DNA from: Bacilli bacterium
GTDB taxonomy: Bacteria; Bacillota_I; Bacilli_A; ML615J-28; CAG-313
Assembly: GCA_017937305.1 (NCBI GenBank)
Contig: JAGBDV010000004.1
Coordinates: forward strand, 1 to 44,303
Direction: 5' to 3'
Length of the DNA stretch: 44,303 nucleotides
Under the pieces are notes generated by a model, which was given only the letters and a program-made list of their open reading frames with translations, did no database searches and was not told the DNA's origin. Below are positions 33,240 to 43,129 of the stretch, piece after piece; within the stretch, counting starts at the first letter, position 1, and each line of letters starts with the position of its first letter. The translations under genes and the position numbers were made by a program.

Positions 33240-34016
33240 GTGAGAAACATATTTTTAAAGAAATTATATATTCTTGTTTTGCTATTATCGTTTGTATTAA
33301 TTGTAGGCTGTGATGGAAAAAAACCTGAAAGTGGATATATATCAAAAGAAGAAGTAACATCAGATATTGTTTCTAATTTTGACAATCAATCATTATTTTC
33401 AAAATATACAGTAAATGGTAGCTTTAATTATTTTGCTTATGCAGAAGAATTAGTACCAAGCACTATTAATCGTGTTAATAGAGAATTAGATGACTTTATT
33501 CTTTCTCCATGGGTATGTACATTCTGTGGAACAACTAATGAATTCGAATCTAGTAATTGTAGTCATGTTGAAGTAAATTCTTCAACTGGTAAAGAAACTC
33601 AGTGTATTGGTTCTAGACCTAATGAAAAATTTACATGTTCATACTATTTAAATTTACCACTTCATATTACAAAAGATACTTGGAGTGTTTTAACACCTCA
33701 AGGAAAAGTTGATACTAATTATTCTTTAAGTTATCTTTTAGAAGGTAGAATTCATGCTCCAAATTCAGGCTATCCAGAACATGTTTACTATTATAATCGT
33801 CCTGAAGGTGGATTTATTTTAAAAGCTTTTGGTGTTAATAAAGCACTAAGAATTATTAATCCAAGCGATGTTGTATGTCATGCTAAATGGAATATTACTG
33901 TAGAATATGATGAAAATGGTTACTTGTTAAGTGAAAAATTTGAAACAATTAATTCACATAAAGATCCAGATACAAAGACTGTATATGGTTCTGCTACATA
34001 TTCATATGCGAATTAA
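33240..34016 (+). CDS. Lipoprotein with Cys-rich insert, starch locus
   Basis: 258 residues from a GTG start (GAGGTG lies at 33229-33234); IVGC lipobox (Cys24). A Cys-rich patch near residues 98-130 (C-x2-C, then C-S-H ... C ... C) could be a structural metal site like those in the accessory-region lipoproteins. The rest has no recognised domain. Position between the ATPase and pullulanase suggests a role in surface starch handling, but this rests only on context. It overlaps the next gene by 11 bases. Confidence 0.72.
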   Translation: MRNIFLKKLYILVLLLSFVLIVGCDGKKPESGYISKEEVTSDIVSNFDNQSLFSKYTVNGSFNYFAYAEELVPSTINRVNRELDDFILSPWVCTFCGTTNEFESSNCSHVEVNSSTGKETQCIGSRPNEKFTCSYYLNLPLHITKDTWSVLTPQGKVDTNYSLSYLLEGRIHAPNSGYPEHVYYYNRPEGGFILKAFGVNKALRIINPSDVVCHAKWNITVEYDENGYLLSEKFETINSHKDPDTKTVYGSATYSYAN

Positions 34017-34755
34017 AAGAATTAGTTTACTCGGGTTATTAATAGTTTTATTAATTGCCTTAGTAAGTTGCAGTAAAGAAATTCCTGAAGGTGAAATTAA
34101 AGACTTTGTTTTAAGTTTTGATTATGAAGAGTGTTTCGAAAATGTCAAAATTGCTGATTCTACGATGGTATCATCTATTTATAAAGATGGAACTTTAGAA
34201 GGATCAATTACTACTTATACATATATATATAAAAGTGATTTAGTTTATCATTATTCAAAGACTATTGTATCTGGAAGTTACTATGGGATTGGTATTGATC
34301 AATTTAATTATTATCAAAAAGAGACAATTAGTTATATCAATGAATTAGGAAATGCTGTTTGTTATGAAAAAACTGATGGAATTATTGAAGAGTTAACATA
34401 TTCTCCAAGTGATGTTGAATATTTAATTAATTCATTCTTCTATACAAAGTTAGAAGCAGGATATCATCAAGGTGGAATGTATTATGGTGATTACATTTCT
34501 GCAAATTGTGCTAAGTATTATGATTGCTTTAGCTTACTTGATGATAAAACATTACAATATCAAATTAATACAATGTCAAAAGATGAAAATAAACAAGAAG
34601 TTATTACAATGCATAAGTATAGTGTTAATGAATATGGCATGGTGCTAAATTTATCTACTAAAACAATGTATAGACTTAATACAGATACTTATACAGAAAC
34701 TACTCTTGTGTGTGATTATAATTCACAATTTGAAAAAATATATATATTTAGTTAA
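34006..34755 (+). CDS. Lipoprotein of unknown function, starch locus
   Basis: 249 residues with LVSC lipobox (Cys22). The start is the ATG inside the end of the previous gene (11-base overlap), because an in-frame upstream ATG at 33931 would put a hydrophilic stretch ahead of the signal peptide. No clear ribosome site, so translation is probably coupled. The mature part is Tyr-rich (YYGIGIDQFNYYQKE) with a beta-rich pattern resembling substrate-independent outer lipoproteins; no catalytic motif. Pullulanase begins 11 bases later. Confidence 0.7.
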   Translation: MRIKRISLLGLLIVLLIALVSCSKEIPEGEIKDFVLSFDYEECFENVKIADSTMVSSIYKDGTLEGSITTYTYIYKSDLVYHYSKTIVSGSYYGIGIDQFNYYQKETISYINELGNAVCYEKTDGIIEELTYSPSDVEYLINSFFYTKLEAGYHQGGMYYGDYISANCAKYYDCFSLLDDKTLQYQINTMSKDENKQEVITMHKYSVNEYGMVLNLSTKTMYRLNTDTYTETTLVCDYNSQFEKIYIFS

Positions 34756-34766
34756 GAGGATTATTT

Positions 34767-37475
34767 ATGAAAAAAATACTACTAATTATTTTAGTATTCT
34801 TTATGATGATCTTTACTATTACCTCTTGTAAAAACAACACAAATGATGATCCCCCTGGTGGAGGTGGTGGAAGTGGTGATGGCGGTGGTGAAGTTTATGA
34901 AGCTGTCGGATTCACTATTCACTTTAATCGTAAAGATGGTAACTACACTAATTGGGGTTTGTGGTTATGGGAAGATGGTAAAGATGGTGGACTATATGAA
35001 TTTGAAGGAACAGATTCATATGGGGCTTATGTGACTTATGAATTTTCTGAATGGAGCGCAGGATTAGAAGAATCTAAATTAGGTTTTATTGTTAGAAAAC
35101 TAGATAGTTGGACTAAAGACTATGATTCTGACCGCTTTATTGAATTTTCTAAGTTTACAGTAAACCCTTCTGGTTATTACGATATTTATTTAAAGTCAGG
35201 AGATAAGACTATGTATACTAATGCTGCAGGTGAAGTTGCTGATATTGTAGAGCATTTTGAATTATCAAAACCAGTTAATAATTTCTTAGTTTGGTTCCAA
35301 TTAAATAAAGAATATGAATCATATACTCTTTATTATGATAATAAAGTGCTTGTATCAAGTGCAACTCAAAATTCTGATATTAATGCGTTAATTACAACTA
35401 ATCAAAAGTTACAATATAATTTAGGTACAGAAATGCCTGATATTACTAAAGAATTTAAGTTAGTTGTTAAGTTTAAATTATCTGGAAAAGAACAAACTGT
35501 TTACGCCGATAAATCAACATTATATAAAAACGCAGCTTTTGCTGAAGCATACACATACACTGGTGAACTTGGCGCAATTTATGAATCAAATAAAACAACA
35601 TTTAGAGTTTGGTCTCCAATTTCAAGTGAAATGAAAGTTAGAATTTATGAAACTGGTACTCCTAAGAGTGCAAACATAAATGGTAGCAAAGTTACATTTG
35701 CAAATGGATCAGATGAATATGTTGAGTTTCCAATGCAAAGAATTGAAAATGGTGCTTGGGAATATGTATATGAAGGAAATCACGAAGGTAAGTATTATAC
35801 TTATGTTGTAACTAATTCAAGTTATCAAAATCGTGAAGTTGTTGACCCATATGCTAAATCTACAGGTATTAATGGTTATCGTGGGATGATTGTTGATTTT
35901 AGTAAAACTAATCCTGAAGGATGGGAAAATGTTGTACTACATAATATTCCTTCAACTAGTCTTACAGTATATGAAACTCATGTTGCAGATGTTACTTCTC
36001 ATGCTTCTTGGGGTGGAACAGATGCTTATGCTAAATTATTTAAAGGTTTATATGAAACAGGTACATCTTATACATCTGGTAATGTGACTGTTTCTACAGG
36101 TTTTGATCATATTAAAGAACTAGGTGTAAATGCAGTTCAACTAATTCCAATTTATGACCAAGCAAATGATGAAAGACCTGATAATGATCCTACAAGAACA
36201 GATGGTTCTGTTCGTAAATTTAACTGGGGTTATAACCCACTTAACTATAATTCATTAGATGGTATTTATTCAACAAATCCATATGATGGTTATACTAAGA
36301 TTATTGAATTTAAGGAATTAGTTAAAGCTTATAATGAAGCTGGTATTAATATTATTATGGATGTAGTTTACAACCACGTATCAGGATTAGATGGTAGTAA
36401 CTTTGATGTTTTAATGCCTAAATATTACTTCCGTTATCGTTCTGGTGTTGCATCAAACGGTTCAGGATGTGGTAATGAAACAGCTTCAGAAATGCCAATG
36501 TATCGTAAGTTTATGATTGATTCTACAGAATTCTGGGCTAAAGAATATAAACTTGGTGGATTTAGATTTGACTTAATGGGTGTTCATGATGTTAAAACTA
36601 TGAATGAACTTACTGCTAATTTACATAATAATGTTAATAAATCTATTACTGTTTATGGTGAACCTTGGACTGGTGGAACTATTGCGTTATCTGGAACTGC
36701 TGCATCTCAAAACAACTTAAATCGTTTTGAAGGCTTTGGTCAATTTAATGATAAGATGAGAGATGCTTTAATTAAGGGTGGCTTAAATGGTGTTACTGCT
36801 AAAGGTTGGGTTACTAATAATTCAACAGTAAATAGTACTGATTTAACAGAACTTATGAATGGGTTTAAAGGTATTACTTTATCAAAAGAAACTGATCCAT
36901 CTAAGTCAATAAACTATGTAACATGTCATGATAACTATACTTTATATGACCGTATTAGAGCAAGTGGTACTACAAATGAAGTATTAGTTAAACGTATGGC
37001 TATGCTTGCAAATTCATGTGTATTTACTTCACAAGGTATTTCATTTATGTTAGCTGGTGAAGAAATGCTAAGAACTAAAGGTGGCGATTCTAACTCATAT
37101 GAATCTTCATATGCAGTAAACGCTATTGATTACACTTTAAAAGTTAAACATATGGATATGTTTAATAATTATAAAGCATTAATTGCTTTAAAACAAAATG
37201 CCAATGTATTTGGTAAAGATGCAACAGCTATTGCATCAGACGTATCAATTGAAAAGAATGATAATGGTAGTTTAATTATTATGAAAGTCAAAGATACATT
37301 AAATAAGGTTGAATATATTATTTGTCATAGTAATGGTGTTAACGGAACTAAAGTTGTTAATTTAGAAGGTTATACTTTATACTTAGATACATTAAATCAA
37401 AGTGCATTAGAATTAACTGCTGAAACTAGAGTTTCACCATACCAAACAATTATTGCAATGAAAAGTTATCAATAA
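34767..37475 (+). CDS. pulA: Type I pullulanase lipoprotein (GH13_14)
   Basis: 902 residues; ITSC lipobox (Cys21) followed by a Gly-rich flexible linker (about 30-42). Domain order: CBM41/PUD starch-binding module (FTIHFNRKDG ... WGLWLWE, ~48-150), a linker domain, CBM48-like module (~255-370), then the GH13 barrel. It has the pullulanase signature NWGYNPLNYN (~490) and catalytic residues in GFRFDLMG (Asp ~600), VYGEPW (Glu ~631) and TCHDNYTLYDR (Asp ~721). It cleaves alpha-1,6 branches at the cell surface. Length and order are normal for type I enzymes. Confidence 0.95.
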   Translation: MKKILLIILVFFMMIFTITSCKNNTNDDPPGGGGGSGDGGGEVYEAVGFTIHFNRKDGNYTNWGLWLWEDGKDGGLYEFEGTDSYGAYVTYEFSEWSAGLEESKLGFIVRKLDSWTKDYDSDRFIEFSKFTVNPSGYYDIYLKSGDKTMYTNAAGEVADIVEHFELSKPVNNFLVWFQLNKEYESYTLYYDNKVLVSSATQNSDINALITTNQKLQYNLGTEMPDITKEFKLVVKFKLSGKEQTVYADKSTLYKNAAFAEAYTYTGELGAIYESNKTTFRVWSPISSEMKVRIYETGTPKSANINGSKVTFANGSDEYVEFPMQRIENGAWEYVYEGNHEGKYYTYVVTNSSYQNREVVDPYAKSTGINGYRGMIVDFSKTNPEGWENVVLHNIPSTSLTVYETHVADVTSHASWGGTDAYAKLFKGLYETGTSYTSGNVTVSTGFDHIKELGVNAVQLIPIYDQANDERPDNDPTRTDGSVRKFNWGYNPLNYNSLDGIYSTNPYDGYTKIIEFKELVKAYNEAGINIIMDVVYNHVSGLDGSNFDVLMPKYYFRYRSGVASNGSGCGNETASEMPMYRKFMIDSTEFWAKEYKLGGFRFDLMGVHDVKTMNELTANLHNNVNKSITVYGEPWTGGTIALSGTAASQNNLNRFEGFGQFNDKMRDALIKGGLNGVTAKGWVTNNSTVNSTDLTELMNGFKGITLSKETDPSKSINYVTCHDNYTLYDRIRASGTTNEVLVKRMAMLANSCVFTSQGISFMLAGEEMLRTKGGDSNSYESSYAVNAIDYTLKVKHMDMFNNYKALIALKQNANVFGKDATAIASDVSIEKNDNGSLIIMKVKDTLNKVEYIICHSNGVNGTKVVNLEGYTLYLDTLNQSALELTAETRVSPYQTIIAMKSYQ

Positions 37476-37524
37476 TTGACATTTAATATAGGAAATAAAA
37501 TAGAAAAGAAGGAGAATATTAAAA

Positions 37525-38805
37525 ATGAAAACTATTAAAAATTTATTAGTTGTTTGCTTTGCATTACTTGCTCTTGGTGTTATGGCAAGCTGTGTAGAAA
37601 TTACAAATTGTGAACATGAAACTGGTTCTTGGGCTGCTAATGCTGAAGAACACTGGAAAACTTGTTCTTTATGTAATGAACAAGTAGAAAAAGGCGCTCA
37701 TAATTTCAGTGAATATGAAGTTATTTCAAAACCAGCAGTTGGTGTTGAAGGTTCTGAAGCTAGAAAATGTAAAGATTGTGGTTATATTGATCGTAGATCT
37801 ATTCCTGCAATTGAAGTTGAAACTGGTGTAGCTGAAGGTGATTTCGCTGTTTATGCAAAAGTTCCTGCTGATTGGGAAACTGTTAACTGCTACTACTTTG
37901 GTGAAGATAAAAATGCTCTTGCTAATACAGTAAGCTGGCCAGGTGCTGCAATGACTTTAGTTAATGCTGAAGAAAACATTTGGGGTTATATCGTTCCTGC
38001 TGGTACTGGTTATGTTATTTTCAATAATGGTTCTGCTCAAACAGCTGACTTATTATTTGCTACTTCATTAAACTACTATGTTCTAAGAGAAGGTTCTGAT
38101 GGCAAATTCGTTGCTGATTACGATCTTTATACTCCAGCTGATGATCAACCAGAATTAAATAAATATCCAAGTGAAATTGCTGAAGAAGTTAAATATACAA
38201 TTTATGCTCAACTTCCAGCAGCTTGGACTGCTCCTAATGCTTATTGGTGGGGTGGTAAAGGTTCTGATGGTTGGCCAGGAAATGCTTTAATTAATGTTGA
38301 AGGTAACGTTTGGACAATTGATTTATCAGAAGCTGCTACAGGTTTAATCTTCAATAATGATGGTTCACAAACTGGTAACATTGAATCACTTCAAGGTTTA
38401 CATGCTGGTAATGCTTATATCGTTAATGATGATCTAAGTGTTGTTGCTGCTAACTACGAAAATGGTGTATTTACACCACTTGAAGTTGAAGCTGAAATTC
38501 CTACTGATTGTTATGTTAAAGGTGGAATGAATAACTGGAGTCCAGTTGCTGAATATCAATTTGCTTATGATGCTGCTACTGACTCTGCAACTCTTACAAT
38601 TGATCTTGAAGCTGATGTTGAATTTAAAGTAACTGTAGGTCCTGAATGGTCTATCGAATTCAATGCTGGTACAGCTCAATATAATGCTGAACAATTCGCT
38701 GATGCTGGTGGAAATATCAAATGTGTTGCAGCTGGTAAATATACATTTACTATTACAGATGTAACTAAAGATTCACGTGCTTTAACAATTGTTGCTGCTG
38801 AATAA
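37525..38805 (+). CDS. Starch-binding lipoprotein with tandem CBM26-like modules
   Basis: 426 residues; MASC lipobox (Cys23). An N-terminal Cys/His knuckle (C-E-H ... HW-x2-C-x2-C ... C-x2-C, ~30-90) precedes two CBM26-like repeats: ~105-210 and ~228-320, each ending W-P-G ... V-x-G/N ... I-F-N-N-G/D. A C-terminal module (~330-426) opens YVKGGMNNWSP, as in SusE/F-like or CBM69-type starch binders. It has no hydrolase domain, so it probably captures starch granules for the amylase and pullulanase. AAGGAG precedes the start, 49 bases after pulA. Terminator at 38814 ends the locus. Confidence 0.85.
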   Translation: MKTIKNLLVVCFALLALGVMASCVEITNCEHETGSWAANAEEHWKTCSLCNEQVEKGAHNFSEYEVISKPAVGVEGSEARKCKDCGYIDRRSIPAIEVETGVAEGDFAVYAKVPADWETVNCYYFGEDKNALANTVSWPGAAMTLVNAEENIWGYIVPAGTGYVIFNNGSAQTADLLFATSLNYYVLREGSDGKFVADYDLYTPADDQPELNKYPSEIAEEVKYTIYAQLPAAWTAPNAYWWGGKGSDGWPGNALINVEGNVWTIDLSEAATGLIFNNDGSQTGNIESLQGLHAGNAYIVNDDLSVVAANYENGVFTPLEVEAEIPTDCYVKGGMNNWSPVAEYQFAYDAATDSATLTIDLEADVEFKVTVGPEWSIEFNAGTAQYNAEQFADAGGNIKCVAAGKYTFTITDVTKDSRALTIVAAE

Positions 38806-38813
38806 TAAAAATT

Positions 38814-38845
38814 AAGAATCAGTTCTTTTAACTGATTCTTTTTTT
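38814..38845 (+). terminator. Terminator of the starch locus
   Basis: An 11-bp stem AAGAATCAGTT/AACTGATTCTT (38814-38824/38830-38840) with a CTTTT loop and a following T-run. Confidence 0.92.
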
Positions 38846-38880
38846 CTATACGTAACTATTTAAAAAAAATATATAATATG

Positions 38881-38928
38881 TTGAATAATGGAAATTGATA
38901 TGTTATAATGTTGGTGTATGTTTATAAC
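38881..38928 (+). promoter_or_regulatory. Promoter of the second BMP-family gene
   Basis: TTGAAT (38881-38886), a 17-base spacer and TATAAT (38904-38909). GTTATAA (38902-38908) at the -10 is mirrored by TTATAAC (38922-38928), a 7-bp dyad around the start point that could be an operator or coincidental AT-rich symmetry. Confidence 0.65.
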
Positions 38929-38973
38929 ATATAAATACTAGTAAATATTTTTAATTAGGAGGAAAATTTAAAA

Positions 38974-40092
38974 ATGAAAAAAGTATTTCTATTCGTAGTT
39001 GCTTTATTAATGGTTTTTGCTGTTGCTGCATGTAATAACAATAATGATGATAAAAAACCTGGTTATGACTATGATGCAATTCCTGATACAATGGAAGCAG
39101 AATCATATAAAATTGCTTTCGTTACTGACATCGGTCAATTAAAAGACAAATCATTCAACCAAGGTACTTGGGAAGGATTAAAGAGATTTGCTCATGAAAA
39201 TGAAAAATCTTATAAATATTATCAACCTGCAAATGCTAACAATGCTACAGATGATGATAGATACAATGCAATGAAAGCTGCTGTAGAAGGCGGTGCTGAA
39301 ATTGTTGTTTGTGCTGGTTTCATGCAAGCTTCTGCTTTAGAAAGAATCGCTAAAGAAGCTCCAGAAGTTAAATTTGTATTTGTTGATGGTTGGAACATGG
39401 GATTAGAAAATGTAACTGCTATCATTTTCCAAGAAGAACAAGCTGGTTACCTAGCTGGTTATGGTGCTGTTAAAGAAGGTTATACTAAACTTGGATTCAC
39501 TGGCGGCGGCGGTGGTACTAACCCTGCTTGTCAAAGATTTGGTTATGGTTATATCCAAGGTGCTAATGCAGCAGCTAAAGAATTAGGAATTACTGTTTCT
39601 ATGAAATATAGCTGGGCTTATGGTGCTTCATTCTCTGCATCTCCAGAACTTAAAGCAATGCTTGAAGGTTGGTATTCAACTGGTACTGAAATCGTATTTG
39701 CTTGTGGTGGTTCTATGTGTACAAGTGCATTTGATGCTGCTGCTGCTAACAACGGTAAAGTTATCGGTGTTGACGTTGACCAAGCTGCTGAAAGTCCAAC
39801 AGTTATCACTTCTGCAATGAAGGGATTAAGAGAAGGTACAATGTATGCATTAGAAAAATTCTATGATGGTAAATGGGCAGAAATTTCTGACAAATCTACT
39901 AACTTAGGTGCTAAAGATAATGCTGTTGGTCTTCCAACTGAAGAAGCTTCATGGGGCTTCAAATCATTCAGTGTTGAAGAATACAATGCTTTATTTGAAA
40001 AACTTCAAAAAGGTGAAATTACTGTTGCAACTGATGTTGATGGTGCTGAAACTAAAGAATACAGCAATGTAACTCTTGACTGGGTTAAATAA
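38974..40092 (+). CDS. nupN: PnrA-like nucleoside-binding lipoprotein (BMP family)
   Basis: 372 residues; VAAC lipobox (Cys20) then an Asn/Asp linker. The mature protein has the PnrA signature order: KIAFVTDIGQLKDKSFNQGTWEG near 46-68, GAEIVVCAGFMQASAL, a GG-rich FTGGGGGTNPACQRFGYGYIQG segment near 170-191 and VIGVDVDQA. Such lipoproteins bind purine nucleosides. GGAGGA precedes the start. Gene ends in a terminator, and the transporter genes have their own promoter, again giving excess binding protein. Confidence 0.92.
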   Translation: MKKVFLFVVALLMVFAVAACNNNNDDKKPGYDYDAIPDTMEAESYKIAFVTDIGQLKDKSFNQGTWEGLKRFAHENEKSYKYYQPANANNATDDDRYNAMKAAVEGGAEIVVCAGFMQASALERIAKEAPEVKFVFVDGWNMGLENVTAIIFQEEQAGYLAGYGAVKEGYTKLGFTGGGGGTNPACQRFGYGYIQGANAAAKELGITVSMKYSWAYGASFSASPELKAMLEGWYSTGTEIVFACGGSMCTSAFDAAAANNGKVIGVDVDQAAESPTVITSAMKGLREGTMYALEKFYDGKWAEISDKSTNLGAKDNAVGLPTEEASWGFKSFSVEEYNALFEKLQKGEITVATDVDGAETKEYSNVTLDWVK

Positions 40093-40106
40093 TTAAATTA
40101 AAAATT

Positions 40107-40140
40107 AAATCTAATCACAAAAATGTGATTAGATTTTTTT
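40107..40140 (+). terminator. Terminator after the nucleoside-binding protein gene
   Basis: A perfect 12-bp stem AAATCTAATCAC/GTGATTAGATTT (40107-40118/40125-40136) with a T-run. Confidence 0.92.
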
Positions 40141-40148
40141 ATTTTCGT

Positions 40149-40177
40149 TTGAAAAAAAATATATTTTATTGTATAAT
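40149..40177 (+). promoter_or_regulatory. Promoter of the nucleoside ABC transporter operon
   Basis: TTGAAA (40149-40154), a 17-base spacer and TATAAT (40172-40177), 40 bases ahead of the ATPase ATG. Confidence 0.8.
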
Positions 40178-40218
40178 ATAAGAGTAAAAATATAATTATT
40201 TATATATTGGGAGTTAAT

Positions 40219-41754
40219 ATGGAAAATTATGCAATTGAAATGTTAAACATTACAAAGACTTTCTCTGGTAAAGCTGCTAATGATAATATTAGTATTCAAC
40301 TAAGAAAAGGTGAAATTCATGCGCTACTTGGAGAAAATGGTGCTGGTAAATCAACATTAATGAGTATTTTATTTGGACTTTATCAAGCTGATTCAGGTAT
40401 CATTAAAAAAGATGGTGAAGTTATTGAAATTAAAGGACCTAAAGATGCTAATAAATATCGTATTGGGATGGTGCATCAACATTTTAAACTTGTAGAAGTA
40501 TTTACTGTTTTAGAAAATATTATCCTAGGGTGTGAAACTACAAAGTTTGGTTTTATTCAAAAGAAAGAAGCTAAAGAAAAAATCAAAGCCTTATCAGAAG
40601 AATATGGTTTAAATGTTGATTTAGATAAATTAATTGAAAATACAACTGTTGGTATGCAACAAAGAGTTGAAATATTAAAAATGTTATATCGTGATAATGA
40701 CATTTTAATTTTTGATGAGCCTACTGCTGTGTTAACTCCACAAGAAATTGAAGATTTACTAAAAATTATGAAAAATCTTGCAAATAGTGGTAAATCTATT
40801 TTATTTATTACTCATAAGATTAATGAGATTTTAGCTGTTGCTGATAGATGTACAGTGCTTAGAAAAGGTAAATATATTGGTACAGTTAATATTAGCGAAA
40901 CTACTAAATCGGAACTTACTGAAATGATGGTAGGACGTAAGGTTGAATTTGTAGTTCAGAAAAAAGAAAGCGTTCCTGGTGATGTTATTTTAGATGTTAA
41001 TAATTTAGTTGTTGCAGGAGCAAAAAAGAATAAAAATTCTGTTAATAACGTTTCATTTAAGGTCCGTCAAGGTGAAATTGTATGTATTGCAGGGATTGAT
41101 GGAAATGGTCAAAGTGAATTAGTATATAGTATTACTGGACTTGAGAAAATTAAATCTGGATCTGTTTTATTAAAAGGTGAAGATATTACTAATGCTAATG
41201 TTTATAGAAGAAATAAGCTTGGTATTGGACATATTCCTGAAGACCGTCATAAATACGGTTTAGTACTTGATTTTACTTTAGAAAATAATTTAGTTCTAAA
41301 GAAGTTTGAAGAAGAACGTTTCCAAAAATTTAAGTTTATAAAGCGTGATGAAATAAGAGAATATGCAAATAAATTAATTGAAGAGTTTGATATTAGAAGT
41401 CCTCAAGGTCCAACTAACCTTGCACGTACGATGTCTGGTGGTAATCAACAAAAAGCAATTATTGCACGTGAGATAGATCTTAATCCTGAATTATTAATTG
41501 CAGTACAACCTACTCGTGGACTAGATGTTGGTGCAATTGAATTTATTCATAAACAAATTGTTGCTCAAAGAGATTTAGGTAAAGCTGTATTACTTGTTTC
41601 TTTAGAACTTGATGAAGTAATGAATTTAAGTGATCGAATTTTAGTAATGTATGAAGGTGAAATCGTTGGAGAACTTAATCCAAAAGAAACTTCAGTTAAA
41701 GAACTAGGCTTATATATGTCTGGTGCAAAACGTAACGTAAAGGAAGGTAACTAG
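40219..41754 (+). CDS. nupO: Nucleoside ABC transporter ATP-binding protein (NupO-like)
   Basis: 511 residues, two ABC domains. Domain 1: GENGAGKST (~37-45), signature VGMQQR, Walker B ILIFDEPTAVLTPQE. Domain 2: non-canonical Walker A (GIDGNGQSE), signature MSGGNQQK, AVQPTRGLD. The ATG at 40219 has GGGAG at the right distance and is preferred over an in-frame TTG twelve bases upstream. Clearly paralogous with the ATPase at 17696 but closer to canonical NupO in domain 1. One base separates its stop from the permease. Confidence 0.93.
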   Translation: MENYAIEMLNITKTFSGKAANDNISIQLRKGEIHALLGENGAGKSTLMSILFGLYQADSGIIKKDGEVIEIKGPKDANKYRIGMVHQHFKLVEVFTVLENIILGCETTKFGFIQKKEAKEKIKALSEEYGLNVDLDKLIENTTVGMQQRVEILKMLYRDNDILIFDEPTAVLTPQEIEDLLKIMKNLANSGKSILFITHKINEILAVADRCTVLRKGKYIGTVNISETTKSELTEMMVGRKVEFVVQKKESVPGDVILDVNNLVVAGAKKNKNSVNNVSFKVRQGEIVCIAGIDGNGQSELVYSITGLEKIKSGSVLLKGEDITNANVYRRNKLGIGHIPEDRHKYGLVLDFTLENNLVLKKFEEERFQKFKFIKRDEIREYANKLIEEFDIRSPQGPTNLARTMSGGNQQKAIIAREIDLNPELLIAVQPTRGLDVGAIEFIHKQIVAQRDLGKAVLLVSLELDEVMNLSDRILVMYEGEIVGELNPKETSVKELGLYMSGAKRNVKEGN

Positions 41755-41755
41755 T

Positions 41756-43129
41756 ATGCCAGGATGGTTATGGTTTTTATTACAATTTGTTATTATAGCT
41801 TCAATCTTTGCCTATTTTATAATTGCAGGTAAAAAAGCTAAAAAAGAAAATAAAACTACTTGGTTTATGAAGACATGGAAGAAGGATTCTGTAAAAGCTA
41901 TTACTTCTAGTGTAATGTCGATTATTCTTGGTTTAGTTATTGGTTGTTTAATTTTAGTTATTATGGCAATTATACCTTCTAAAACTTCATCTTTATCTTT
42001 AAAGACAGCATTAGATGGAATCCAACTTGTATTCTCTGGTGTATTTAATACAGGTAGAGGAGCAAGTGGTTTAACATTTGGTTTTAATGGTGTAAATTTT
42101 GGTGATATGTTATTTAGAGCTACTCCACTTATTCTTACTGGTTTAAGTGTTGCGGTTGCATTTAAGACAGGATTATTTAATATCGGAGCACCTGGACAAT
42201 ATCTTGCATCAACTGCTGTAACTTTAATTTTAGCTCTTGCAATTCCTACAAGTGTTGTACCTCCACTGTTTGTTTGGTTAATTGCATTTTTAGGTGGTAT
42301 TTTAGCTGGTGCTATATGGGGAGCTGTTCCTGGTTTATTTAAGTCATTCTTAAATGTTAATGAAGTTATTACATGTATAATGATGAACTGGATTGGTGCT
42401 AATGTTGTAACTATTTTATTTGATAAAGAAAGTGGTCCTTTTAAATTCTTACTAGACCCTAGTGGTACTAAGAATTTAGCTTATGTATTTAAGACAACTC
42501 ATAATAATGTTGCAACATCTAAATTTGGTCTTGATTTAATTTTTAAAGGTTCTCAAGTAAATGGTGGTATTATTATTGCAATAATTATTGCGATCTTAAT
42601 ATTTATTATTCTTGATAAAACAACATTTGGCTATAAATTAAAAGCTTGTGGTAGTAATAAAAATGCTGCTAAATATGCAGGTATCAATGATAAAGTTGCA
42701 ACAATCATTTCAATGGCTATCGCTGGTGGTTTGGCTGGTGCTGGTGCAGCATTATATTATTTATCTGGTAATACAGAATTCGCATGGGAAACATATCAAT
42801 CGCTTCCTGCAGTTGGATTTAATGGTATTCCTGTTGCGTTACTTGCATGTAATAATCCACTTGGAGTAATATTCTCTGCGACATTTATCTCACTTCTTGA
42901 TGTAAATGGTATGCAGCTTAAATATATGACACCATATAATGAATATATTACAAGTATTATTTCTGCATTTATTGTATACTTTAGTGCATTTAGTTTATTA
43001 TTTAGACAAGTACTAGATGGCAGTATTAAAATCAATTTAAAATCAAAATTTAGTAAAAAATCATCAGCTACTGTTGAAATAGTTGATAAAAAAGATGAAA
43101 AAGTTGCAAATCAGGAGGTAAGTGAATAA
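41756..43129 (+). CDS. nupP: Nucleoside ABC transporter permease (NupP-like)
   Basis: 457 residues. An N-terminal ~55-residue extension with one membrane span precedes the BPD_transp_2 core. Motifs: FKTGLFNIGAPGQYLAS, NVNEVITCIMMNWIG, and the coupling segment GYKLKACGSNKNAAKYAGINDK. The C-terminal ~40 residues are charged and cytosolic. It overlaps the next permease by one base (TAATG). Confidence 0.92.
   Translation: MPGWLWFLLQFVIIASIFAYFIIAGKKAKKENKTTWFMKTWKKDSVKAITSSVMSIILGLVIGCLILVIMAIIPSKTSSLSLKTALDGIQLVFSGVFNTGRGASGLTFGFNGVNFGDMLFRATPLILTGLSVAVAFKTGLFNIGAPGQYLASTAVTLILALAIPTSVVPPLFVWLIAFLGGILAGAIWGAVPGLFKSFLNVNEVITCIMMNWIGANVVTILFDKESGPFKFLLDPSGTKNLAYVFKTTHNNVATSKFGLDLIFKGSQVNGGIIIAIIIAILIFIILDKTTFGYKLKACGSNKNAAKYAGINDKVATIISMAIAGGLAGAGAALYYLSGNTEFAWETYQSLPAVGFNGIPVALLACNNPLGVIFSATFISLLDVNGMQLKYMTPYNEYITSIISAFIVYFSAFSLLFRQVLDGSIKINLKSKFSKKSSATVEIVDKKDEKVANQEVSE

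Noticed and set aside
33931..34005. Longer N-terminus for the lipoprotein at 34006
   Set aside because: It would place 25 charged residues ahead of a standard lipoprotein signal peptide and lie wholly within the preceding gene.
37476..37501. Promoter ahead of the starch-binding lipoprotein
   Set aside because: TTGACA is perfect, but the only -10-like hexamer (TAAAAT) is 14 bases away, too close for a normal promoter.
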